Assembly: GCA_027574665.1 (NCBI GenBank)
Contig: CM050653.1
Span: forward strand, 10,066,664 to 10,130,663
Reading direction: 5' to 3'
Source of the DNA: Rhynochetos jubatus
Taxonomy: Eukaryota > Chordata > Aves > Eurypygiformes > Rhynochetidae
Length of the DNA: 64,000 nucleotides
Under the pieces are notes generated by a model. It saw nothing but the letters and a program-made list of their open reading frames with translations, was not told the DNA's origin and did not search any database. The translations under genes were made by a program, and so were the position numbers. The stretch's first letter is position 1. The number at the start of each line of letters is the position of its first letter. Positions 49,041-61,100 of this stretch are shown in pieces.

Positions 49041-52000
49041 CTTAATTAGCTCCGCTCTTCAATTTAGTATAGATTCACAAACGCCCTGGGATATCAAGGA
49101 TCCAGGGCAAATATTGCTGAAGTGCCTATGCTCTTTGTTGTTAAAAGTGAAGGCCTTTTAGAGGTTAACTAATCACAATACTTTGCACATTCATTTATTT
49201 AAATTGTGCTTGGCTTCCTTGCTGAAGAAGTTCAGCAACTTGATATTATTTCTGGAAGCTGCAATTTTAGGCACCTAAAATATAATAGAGAAGTCTGAGA
49301 CCGTTCAGGTGGATGTGGAAGCGTAGTGCCTGTCCTGGTTGTTTTTCAAGTAATTAGTCCTTTGAGATATTTCCTGTCTGTAATGTTTCAGCAATATAGT
49401 CCAGAGGCTGTCTTGGACAACAGAGTCCTTATAACTACTTGATTTAATTTGAACCTGTGGTCAGAGATCATCCAGGACTGCCAGGACAGGTTTTCCTGAA
49501 ACATGAAGATGCCTTTCTACTTGGATGCCCAAACCAAGGACCTTCTCAGTAGTGCTGATTTAGGTGAAGTGCTGGGAAGTGTGAGCGTATGAGGCTCCTC
49601 AGGGTAAACACAATGCATGGAAAACATGCACTGTACCCCAAAACGTGCTCTCGCGTGCTCCCAGTGCTGTGCCAACTTCTGCTGCATTCAAGAGCCTTTA
49701 AATCTAACGCTGTCTTCTGTACGAAAGACCTAAAGATATCACGTGAGATGACAGCTTGAAAAAATAGAAACATTCAGATAAATGTCTTCCTGATCAGTTG
49801 CTGGAAGTTTTGTCTCTTTAGGGATGGCCAAGTTGAATCTTGTCTTTAAAAATAAAAATTTCTCTGCAGAAGCCTGAATGTAACCTCTGGGCTGATGTCC
49901 TGAAATCTCCCACGCAAGTGTTACAGGTTTTGTCTTCTGTGTATGCAGCCAGCAAAACAAAACCTTGGCTCTGCATTTGCAGACCTGATGTTCTCTGCAA
50001 TCATAACAATATTTTGTAATAGTTTCCGAAGAGCGTCTGAGTTTGACACACACCTTGCAATTTTTGGAGCAATTTTTAAGATTGCTTAGGACTTTTTGCT
50101 GTGAATCTATTTATGCTCCAAGACGCACAAGATGGCAATTAAAATGAATTTCCACGAGTATCTGTGCAATCAAAAAATCCTCTCTTCTACCAGTAGATTG
50201 TGAGTTGCCATAAAAGGTTCAGGGTGAAAATTTGATTGCAGTAAGGCTAAGATTTTACTGTTGCTTTAAATACTTTGCCTACTGTTCCTCTGACGGACAG
50301 GGCTGCTGAAGGACTGGTCGAGTCAGTCATAAAAACCTACGTGAGTGTCTTAATCCCTCCCTGGGAAGTTTGTGCACGAGCCCTGGCCAACAATGCCGTT
50401 CTCCTTCATGGGTGTTCACCTCTGCCGACTGCCTTGCCCAGCAAGCAGGCTTCACCAGCGCAGCTCTGTAATTACATAGATCACTTACCTGCTCCCGCTT
50501 GGCTTCCCATCGATCACTGCAACAGCTGCCGTGCTTACACGGGCCAGCGTTGGGAAAGAATAGCATCTTTTTCTGCCTTGGTCCAAAACCCACTCGATTC
50601 AGTGGAAAGTAGTTAAGTTCAATGCCCTCAAACCGGGCGCCGTTCCACCTGGAATGGGATGGTTTTGCCACCGCTGGCATGCGGCCCTTGGCAGCAAGGC
50701 TGCGCGGCAGTTTTAGATGGTGTCCCAATTAGAGCACCTCAAGCAAATCGTCAGTCGTTAATGATTCACCTGCAGTGAAATGGTTTTCTTTTCCCAACTC
50801 TAAGAGTGCAAATATTTGAGTTTTAATGTGTAAGTCTGCCGCAAATTTAAATGAAGGAAAAGGGGATAGGTTTCATCTTGACTACGTGGTGGGATTCCCT
50901 CCTAATTCTAGTGCCCAAGGAGAAAAGCTGGCCAACTCGTTTGGAATGGCAACCAATATGCAGAGGTGAGATGAATCCTCTCCTTGGTCAGGATTTCCAG
51001 TCATTACAGTAGATATTTAATAAAAAAAAAAAAAGTTTATTTGGATTCTCCACCTAGCATTGACACTTTGCATTTTAGTAGAAATTGGTCTGGGTTTCAT
51101 ACTGCTCCTGGTTTCATAATGGCCTTTTAGAATAAAACTTCACCTCTTGTGCTCTGAAGTCACTGTGTATCTCAAACAGTTCTCTAGTTCCAAAAAAAGT
51201 AAATTTTTTTTTTAATAAGAATTCAGGTACTGCAAGTGATGTGCTCCCTGATTGTGTGATGTTTGGCTGACTGGGGGTTTGCAAGCTGTGTCAAAGTGGT
51301 GTTAATGCCAGCAGAGACCTGGGGGTTGCAGCCGTTAACGGTAGAGGGAGTGGTAACTACCCCTAAAAAACCCTACTTCTCTGGATTTGAGAGTTTTGAC
51401 CTTTATCTAGCAAGAATAGTTGAAATGTGTAATTGTTAAAATCCTGAAAAATACATGATATGCAAGATCATTGTTCTGAAGATAATATTGCAAGGTTTGC
51501 TCTTCCTTTTGAATGAAATAGCCTGCATTAACCTAAAACTTACAACATTAATAATTCATTTTTGCTGCATTTTCATCCGCTGGCATCCCTGAAGAGGAAA
51601 CCACTTTAAAATTACTGGCTTAACTAATCTAGATGTTTTCCTGGCATGGATTCCTCTGCTGGAAAGTCGAGCTATTTGTACTTTATTTCACCTTTAATGT
51701 AGTCTCCGTTCTTTTTACTGACATACAGTTCCTGAATTACACTTTACTAACTAGTAAAATCGATATGCTTGCTTATCCAAACTAATTACTTTGTAATTCC
51801 CTCACGTACCTGTGTTTGGGCATGAAGTGGAAAGAGAAAGGAAAGCAAAGCCACCGTTTTCTGTGGAAATCTAATACGTGAGGAATGCTGGAGGTGCAGA
51901 GATGGGGAGGGAGTTCACTCTCCCTTTGCTCCACATCCCCTGGCTGTAACTGTGTGCGAGTGGGACGGGGTAACAGCCGTGCTCTTCTGCGGGCACGGGG

Positions 52001-55000
52001 TGGGAAGATTGGCTGGTGGATTTAGAGGCTGGCTGGTTGCTCCCTGGCTTAGCCAGAGCTGCCTTCACGCATGGTTTTTTGCCTGCTAGTCTGAGAGCAT
52101 CCCGTTGGCTTCCCATAGAAGGTGGCAGGGTTGCACGTGGAAGGGCTTCCGAGGCGGCATAGCATTGCAAGCTTTTGCTTGCCATGTGGGAGTAAAACCT
52201 TGGACTATTCAGTAATAGTATTACCTTAATTAATAGCGGGCAAGCAGGTTGTTATCTGGCTTGGTATGTTCTTGTAGCAATTCTAGGCAGAATTGGTAAT
52301 GAAAATAGTACGGTGAGCAAGCATGAAGGAAGGCCCCAGTAAGTTGCCAAAGCTTTTCAGTCCCCTAAAACATCAAAGTTGGAATGACGTCACTGGGTTG
52401 GCCAGTGAAACTGGAGAACTCGCCCCTTGGATTTAACAGTGCAGATGGTTAAATAGTGGAGCGGCATACCTAGACAGGGTGGGATGTTTTGTCACCTCAG
52501 GTCTTTGTGTAGAGGCGGGTTCTCTCTCCGTGATGCTCTGTGGCATGGGCAGGAGCCTTGGATGCGGTGAGAGAATTAGTAGGTCAAATCATGGTGTGTG
52601 TTGGGCAGCGGCTCGGGCTGAAGAGAGAGGACGTGAAAGTGTAAAGCTGTAATTGTACATTGAGTCATACACGTGAAATTATAGTAAAGCTGTGATCTGG
52701 GGTGAATTCTTGCCATGGCGTATGCAAGTGTGGTCAGTCTAAAGTGACAGAAGGGGGCTGCAACACAGAAGTAAGCTAGCTACCTTTGAAACAGCCATTC
52801 ATTGTTTTGACTAGAGCAGTGTTTCGAAGAGCAGAGAATTAAAAAGCACACTGCAGAACCCAACTTGCATGTGCCTCACTGCCCTGGTAAAGGTCCGAGT
52901 GCCTGCTTGAGCCATGCTTTCATGCTTTGAAGGAGGGCAAAAGAATGGCTGCAATCTTAGCAAGAAGTTAGTCCATCTTGAACAGCATTTTCTCTGGGAC
53001 TTGAGCAGAAAGCATGAATCCCCCCTACCCCCAACCTCAGTGCTTCGGAGCCTGGAAGGGGAAGGAGGTTCCTCCAAAGTCTTCACCTTTGCAGGAGGTC
53101 TTCTATAAAAATCCAGCCATGGCCTTTATTACGGACTGCTGTGGGTCGAGAAGCAGCAATGCTGCACATTAATCGTCAGCCGTGACTGAACACCTTCTTC
53201 CTTCTGCTGACTCCTGCGCTCTCCTGTGCTGGCAGAAGGCAGGGGGAGCAGACCCGCAGCTGCTCTCTGCATCCTGGTAGAGCAGGCAGATGTTGGGCAG
53301 GGCAGGAAGAAGTAGGATACCACAAGTGAGTTAAGTAGGAGTGTTTTCCTGGGACGCTTGCCCCTTTGGATGGATGGCTCGATGTGCACACCTCCCTTGC
53401 AGTTGCCACCCAAGCATGTGATGAGTTTCATAGTCAGTGACTGAACAAACCTGTGACTTTGGGAGGTGCAGGTGGCAGGGAAGTAGAAAACCAGGAGGAA
53501 AGTCAATCTGGGTCACAGCAGAGAAGCTCTCCAATTTGTTCTGGTCCTTGCTGAGTGGTTGAGGGAGTTGCTGCTAGGGTTGTTGGAAGTTGGTTTCAGC
53601 CTTCAGCAGCTTTGCAAAAGCTGGAATAGCTTCTGTGCTCTTTATGGTTCTTCTGGAAGCAGAAGAGAAGGGGGTGAAATGGAAAGAGCGGGTCAGCAGG
53701 TGCTGTTTGGTATAGACGAGAATTATCCAGGTTGTAAACCAGGTGTAATTCCAAACTCTGGATTCTTGCTTCATCCACATCTGCTCCTGATAGCTGACAA
53801 AAGCAAGAACATACCAAGTCAGGGTGACATCTATCTGCATTTGAGTGGATCTGTTTTCTGCACATCAGAGCTTGGGGAAGCTTTCAGCAACCTATTCTCC
53901 CTCCACCCTGCAATGGTCTCTAGAGGTTGGGTGGCTAACAGTTGTTTCTGGGGGTGGAAATTCGAAAAGCTCTCTTGCAAGGCCAGAACTGTTTGGCTGA
54001 AGCCAGTTCAGCCAGGCACTAACTATGGGAAGTTCCTATGACCCTTCGTGATGCTGGTGACTCCCTGTGACATGGGTTCACTGCAAATTAATCAAATAGT
54101 AATGGGTCTGCTGCTTTCTAATTCAGATTTTGTTCTCTCGTGACTTTGGGGCTAACCGAGGCGGCTGAATGTGCTTTTAATTAGTGCTGGTTGAAGTATT
54201 CAAGTGAAATAAGCACCAAAGGGTTATATCTTTAGTGTGCAATTTTTATATTTGTTTGGAGCTGCTTCACTTCTTTGGAACAAGTTTTGGCTGTTATCAC
54301 CCAGCGTAACATCACTGGGGCTAACAGACTGGCAAAGTTTGACCCATCCTTTCTTCCTAGGTGGGGGTTGAAAAGGAAATGGTCGAGAGTGAAATTATTT
54401 ATCACAGCAGGCTTGAAACAGAAAAGATGTGGCAGTTTTCTCTTGAGGAATACTCTGTATTCATGCGTTATCTCCTACTTTGGCCAATCTGTTTCTGTGT
54501 GTCAGTGATAACACTTGAAAGATTTCTACTTTTCACCCTTATCATTCCGGAGGGTGATAGGAGACCATGTTGTCAAATGCCTAAATATCTTCATACCACA
54601 TTATTTTAACATTTGAGCTGTTTCGTTTATAAGACAGTGAATTATGTGGCATTCATTTCAAGTCATGATTTACATTGACTCACGTTATTTTTAAGGAAGA
54701 GTTGCTAGAATTGCTTTCAACATCTCAAACATTTGAAGAAAATGGACTGTTGCAAAAAAAAAAAGTATTATGATATAAAATTGCAATATGCAATGCAATC
54801 ATGCCTGGATATGGAAGCCTTTTAGAGACATTGACAGTGTTTGGGGAGTGAAAAATGAGAAAATTATGAAGGTAATAACCTGCTAGAGTTTAATGATCCT
54901 TTCCCAAATAACTGTGTTAATGTTTCATAGTTATTACATGAACTAGATCTGATCAGCTGATATGATGCTGTTTTTCCCTCCAGTAAAGGAAAGAATCCTT

Positions 55001-56542
55001 TGAATAACACCCCTCGGATGACTGATTCTCAAGAGTCAGCACGTCTCTTCCGCCTCCATTGGCCTCTGTGGGAAAGCAAAGAGATGCTTGAGCCCTTCTG
55101 GGATGTGTCTCTTCCAGCAGTAAATTAAATGCCTAGGAATCCTATTCTTGACAATGCATAGGTGACCGAGGGGCTGACATTGAAGTAAACTTCATAGATG
55201 GAGTTCTTGGTTAGGAAAGGTCCCCAGAGTATCCCTGGGCACAGGACTGTAGCTCAGGAGGGTGGCAGGGTGTGGGGTAAACATGGCGTCATCTGCAATT
55301 CTGCAGAGCACTGCCAGTTTTCTCTTCCTTAAACAGTAAAACTGGTTTCCACTCTAACTTTGCTCAGGCTAATCTCTCATGGCAGAATTTCTAAATAAAT
55401 ATCCTGCTTCTTGACTCAGATGATTGCAAAAGATGAAGTCATGCTGTTGATAGAGCATAGGAGCTAGAGTGATAACCTAGGAACAGTTTCCCCTTGCTAC
55501 AGGGGAGTGTATTTCCTCTAATGCACAAGCCTTCGATAACGTCTCCAGTGATTTTAGCCCAAAGACTATCTCGTGGTTCTTCCCAAGTCTTAAACTTAAA
55601 CCGAAGAACTGCAGTTCTGTCATGGGCACACCCCTAATTGTGTGCGGGAGCGTGGGTTCCTACTCCTCTGACCTCCCACCGCCTCCTTTTCCCGTCTTAA
55701 TCGTGCTATTGGTGCTAAACCGACGGAGAACCGGGCAGGAATAAGCACCGCAGGATGATTATTTGAAGGAAACGTGTGCTGCCTTTGAGTTTAGATTTAA
55801 GTGCACTTGGGTAGATGTGGTTGGTGTTGGTTCTGCACAGTTCGCTGTCCATGCAGGTCTGCCAGCAAGTTGCATTTTACTGCAGGTCTGGAGGAAAGGG
55901 CGTGATGCAGGGCAAGAACTGTTTCTCACGTGTCTTTGGGGAAAGGGCGGGGGGATTTTTGGGATGATGATCACCTGGCTGGAAGCTTGTGCCTATTGAA
56001 CAAGTAGCAAATAAGTGTTGCTTGAACCACCATAGGAGCTGCAGTAGAATATAACCTGTGGTGCATAGTTAAGCATGAACAGGCTGATGACCCGCATATA
56101 AAATGCGTATTGGTAAACACTGAGCACCTTCTTATTTACTCAGGATTCTCAGCGTTCCCTCGTCTTAAAGTGAAAAAGGTAACTCTGACTACTGTGAGCA
56201 GGAAGTGCCACTACTTAAATACCTCCTGCTGTATAAGTCTTATTTATTGCTTCCATTTTGAAAATTATTCTGGTTTTGCATGTGCTCTAATTTTAAAACT
56301 TTTCCTGAATGGCTTTGAAGTCTTTTGAAAATTGTCCAGGTCTTTTTAAACTTCCAAGATGGATAGTGTTTTCTTTCTATCCTATATAAGGGATATAGTA
56401 GAAGTGATCGTTTAAGTAAACACATTAGAAAGCCAGACCTTTTCTTTAAGATTCCTTAAACCATTCAGAGAATGTGTGCTTTTGCTAGAGGGAAAAGTCC
56501 GTGAATGCTGTGAACAGTGTTTTACAAGCCATGTTTCCTCAG
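49041..56542 (+). other. DNAJB6: Intron 9 of DNAJB6 (remainder)
   Basis: Runs from the donor at 48897 to the acceptor TTTCCTCAG at 56542. No transposon copies recognised. Short A runs lie at about 51021-51033 and 54754-54765. All open frames here are under 161 codons and unrecognised. No other gene seen. Confidence 0.82.
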
Positions 56543-56625
56543 GACACAAAGAAGGCAGCAAGAGGAGGAAGCAGAAGCAGAGAGAGGAACAGAAGAAGAA
56601 GAAGTCAACCAAAGGGAGTTACTAA
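56543..56625 (+). CDS. DNAJB6: DNAJB6 last exon: basic nuclear-localisation tail and stop of the long isoform
   Basis: The split codon G+GA gives glycine, followed by HKEGS, KRRKQKQREEQKKKK and STKGSY, then TAA at 56623-56625. The human long isoform ends [23 protein letters not shown], so identity is unmistakable. The clustered K/R residues are the nuclear localisation signal that sends DNAJB6a to the nucleus. The total long product is 324 residues. Confidence 0.95.
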
Positions 56626-58130
56626 AATGGACTTCTCTACTATGCCAATACCTTTGTAGTAACGACAACTTAATGTTACATTTGAGCACACCTCTTTTGT
56701 CTATATTTTTTGATTGTTCACACTGCTAGCAAGGAAGTGACTTATGTTTAAAACTGTACTAAAGTTGCACTATGTTATTCTTTTTAGTTTCACGGAGTGG
56801 CTTTCTTGCCAGTCAGGTTAGGGAATCTGAACGAGGCTGATCTTGGTTAAAAGTGAGTTATGTTTGAAGATTGGAAAGCTTAAGGAATTTCTGACCTCTT
56901 CCTTCCCTGGGACTAAAACGACTCTAGTCTAGTGTTTGTTTATTTGTCTGTAGGATATAAAGGGTTGTGCAAATGCCTGTTTGTTTGGTCACTCTGGCAT
57001 CAACATCAGGCTTGTTGAAAGAAGAGTTCTATTTGCTCATGTCATTGGGAATGGGATTTAGACATGAGCTCTTATAGGGTAATCTATGCAAGCTTAATAA
57101 GTGACTTTTATGGTTGGATTTTTCCCCTAGGCTGGGCAGCAAAGGTTTGTCCCTGCTATTAAAATATTCCTTCATTTTAAATTGTATCATGAAGTTACAT
57201 CCTCTGATTTTAGGAAACTGTAATGACAGTCTCCTGTAAGCACTCCTACTGATTTCCTTAAGCATAGTTGTCTCCTGATGAATCATTTAGTGAAATCATT
57301 CCTTATTTTAAAAGTTTATTTTCAGAACCTTGAGACAAGTGATCCAAGTGCTACTTTAAAACTGGTCTTTGTTTCTGCTGCATAGGTTTTAGATAACAAA
57401 CGTCTTTTCAGTATCCATATGAGGTTTTTATCAAGTTGTTTCTGCTAAGAACTTACACCTTTATGTATGAAAGCATCTTGCATTAGTTTTACTGCAGGAC
57501 TAATTTTTTTAGCTTGAAAGATGTCTTCAGTTTAAAAGAAAAATGTATTTTCTGGCAAGATTAGTTCCTTGCTTCCCATACCTGTCTCATGTGCATGACA
57601 CATTGCTTCTTTTAACCTTTTAGTTTGTACAGAGCCCTTCTGTTGCCTTTAGCATTTACGTGCATGCTTCTTGTCAGTATGTTGCTTCCTCTTTTCAACC
57701 TCCACGTAGGAGTTAGCAGCTTATGGTTTTGTTCTGTCTGCGTCTTGCCAATACCTTGTTGGTGTAACAGACTTAAACCTGGCAATATTGAAAGTCCACA
57801 GTTCCAGGAGAAATTCACGCACCCTAACGTTTAAAAGATGTATCAATGCACATAACGGTGTAAGGAAGAAGCCAGACAGAAAAATCAAGTCTGGATTGTA
57901 GCATGGTTTAACAAATTCCGGTGTCTCTGGTATCTGAATGGTTTAGCTACAAATGCTTATGTTACCCAGTGTAACCCTATACAAACATATAACCATACGT
58001 GAACGCTGTTAGGATATTTAAATTACAGTTCATATGAAATAAGACTGAGTACCAGTTTTCTGTCATTTAAGTACCACTTTGTTTTGTGCAGTGTTACTAA
58101 TATTTAAAAATAAAGAAAATTCTCCTTTAT
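56626..58130 (+). other. DNAJB6: 3' UTR of the long DNAJB6 isoform (approximate)
   Basis: AT-rich untranslated sequence from the long stop to just after AATAAA at 58109-58114, about 1.5 kb. The end is inferred from that signal; no stronger one is seen between. Confidence 0.65.
58109..58114 (+). terminator. DNAJB6: Poly(A) signal, long isoform
   Basis: AATAAA followed by tctcctttatactttgtcgt, a moderate U/GU-rich downstream region. First clear AATAAA after the long stop in a suitable context. Confidence 0.55.
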
Positions 58131-61100
58131 ACTTTGTCGTCTTACACTGTACTGCAGACTACGGCTGGCATCAGTTGTTCGTGCTGAGGCTCAGAATTCA
58201 GGCTGTACGCACAGGGGGGAGAGCCTGCAGTCACAAAACACCCAGAAGCATACCAAGTTGTTCCTTTTGCTAAATCCGTGAGCAAGTCGGTAACAGTCTC
58301 CACGACAAATGGCTGATAGTGGAAAAGGAGGGTTTGTCCTGGCTGGAAACATCACTGTAACGAACATACGCCTCAAACGGGGCTGGCACATGTGCTGCGC
58401 AAGGAACGTTCATTCTGGATAATACTGTGAACTGCATCCCACTTGGTATGCTTTCCATACTCTGGGGAACATCCCCCCAGTACACAGGCCAGTTTTAAGC
58501 TATTAATGATGTTCCTTATTTGTTGGGAAAATGGTGCGTGCTTTGGAAAAGCAGGAGTGGTAGAGGAAAGGAGAGGGGACACCAGCGTAGGGCTGGTCAT
58601 CTCCCTCCCTCCCCAGGGCTGTCCCTGTGATGTGAGCAGCCTCAGTCACAGGACGGAGTGGCTCCGCATCAGGAGTGTGCCTTGAAGGGTTAGAGCAGAC
58701 AGGGATTTGGTACATAAATATCTTCTTGACTCTGGTCCCTGTGTTAGCCTTGAAGGAGGAGGACAGAGCATTAATTAGTTAGGAGACCTGAAGGCTCTGA
58801 ATTTGTTAGGAAGCCTGTCTCACCAACGCCATCCTTATCCCACTGGAAAGGTGCTGGCAAGCTTGCAGCTGTGGTCCTGCACCCTGTGCTTCCCACAAAG
58901 AGAAACTCCTGGTAAACAGAGTCCTCAGAGGAGGGAACAACGGCATAATCTTTCCTATAACTACCTAGAATCTGCCCGAGCTTGCCCAGAAATTAAGAAA
59001 TGTGGGCCCATGGCCATTGAGGCTAATTCCTTCCTTTCCTTCTCAGCCTGATTATTTCTGGATTTTAACTGCAGGGCAACAGCTTAACCGAGTACCGTGA
59101 AGCACGGTTGTCGGCCTGGGTGTAGTGCTGTGCTCACGTGGCTATGCTGCTTGCGGGACAGCCTGGATGTCGTGCCACGTCTGCCACGTAAGTATGAGCA
59201 GGCACGTATACGAGGCCTTGTATCCCAGAGCATCCCTCTGCCAAAGGTGAAGGCTGCGTGATGATACGGTTACTTAAAGTATGCGTTGGGGCAGGAAAAA
59301 TGCAGGTGGGTGTGAGATACCACAACTGATAGCAGATGATGCTGGCTCAAGAGTGGCTTTGAATAAACGGATTGTGAAAGTTGGAAAAAGATTCCTGACC
59401 ATTCTACAATGCTTCTGTGGAAGAGCTGAGGACAGACACGGAGCTAGTGTAAATACAGACCTGACGTGATTTATAAAATGCATTGCAAAATGTTCCTTTA
59501 CAGAGCAGGTACCTGCTGGGTTCAGAGACCCAGGGTGTTTTCAATCCCTTTTAGTATCCCATAAGGCAATTAAATTATTAGGGTAGAGAACACACAGTAG
59601 TTAAGAGCTTAATTAAAATGATACACTGCAAACAAAGTGGTTTTGTCTTAAGATAGTGGGACTTCATCACAAACAAGCAAAATACAGACCGATAAGGGTT
59701 CCTGCTCCTCACTTGGAACCTGTAGCTATGAAAATCATTTAAAATCAGTTGGCTTTTCCACACCTTTTAGAGATGTGCACAGTCTACTCTTTGAACTAAG
59801 GTTTGGCAAAACTTTGATCCTAAATAAATGACCTCAGAGAGTGTAGGTGTCAAAATGATAAAAATGTACTTTTCAAGTTTTTCCCAGTCTCTCTGCTCAG
59901 TGCTGCTGCCCACCCCTGTGAGCAGCTTGCCGGCCTGAAAATCCTACCTCTAGAGGTAACACAAAACTCAGCGTTTCTTTGTCGGCTTGGTTGCCTTTAC
60001 AGAGACTTGTGTTTTCCCCAAATTTTAGAACCATCTCATGGTACTCTGTATGCATTTGTTGAAATAACACACCAAAAAGATGCTTCTTTTGAAGACAGTC
60101 AGATACCTGGAAAATGTATAATAATTTTATTTATTTATAAATACATTTAATTATCCCTATAGTAACAGGGAAGCTCTAAACTGCGTTTTCCCAATTCATC
60201 TGAAACGCGTGACTCGTACCCACTTGTTCTTTCAGGAATGTTCGTAGATGTGTGGCACCAAGCTGGTGCCTATCGAGCGGTGGGATTAGCTTGTTACTGT
60301 ACTAAATGTCATTGTTTTCTTCTGCCTATACAGAAATGTATTCATTCTATTTTCCCCTTTGTTTTGTGTGCCCGTTGCACAGGCCTGTTTATTCCTGGGA
60401 TACACAGGTTAGTCCTTCCCGCATTTTGGATCTCGGCTATCCCTTTATGTGCAGTCCTGCTCCTTGATATCCAAACTTAGCTCACATTTTAGTCCTCTCA
60501 TGTTTTGTTGCCTGGGGAGCACCTTACTCCCCTGTAACTCCCTGGGGGGCAGCGTTGCAATTGCCCACGATTAGATATATTTAATTCTCCTCTTCCCAGT
60601 GAGCAAGTTGGAATCTTGCCTGAAAAGGCTTTTTATCACTCTTTGCAAAACTCTGCTCCTTGTAACACTGAAAATTCTAGGTAAGGCAAGGCAATGTTTT
60701 CTCTCCACTGATGGGAATTAAAACAGGGTGCTTAAAACCACAGACAGATGGTCAATTTTAATAAATGTTCATATTTGAAGCTGTGATCGATTCAGCTGCC
60801 CTGTGTCAGCACTTTTGACTTCTCACAAGTTTTCCTGGCCAAAAAGGATTAGGTGGGCTGTTGGGAAGTGTCAGACTTGTTAAGCACCTCGTTGGTGCCC
60901 TCTTAGTCACCAGCTGTTAACTGACAGCAGGAAAAGCATTTCCAAAGTGGCTGAGCTGACCCGAGATGACATTTCCGAGTGTGGGGTAGGTTACCTTGCT
61001 GCTCTCATCACAACAAGCAGAAACTGCTCATGTCATTTGGCACATCCCGAACTACAGCGTCAAGTATCCCAGACTTTCCTTCTGCCTCTTCCAGAAGGTC

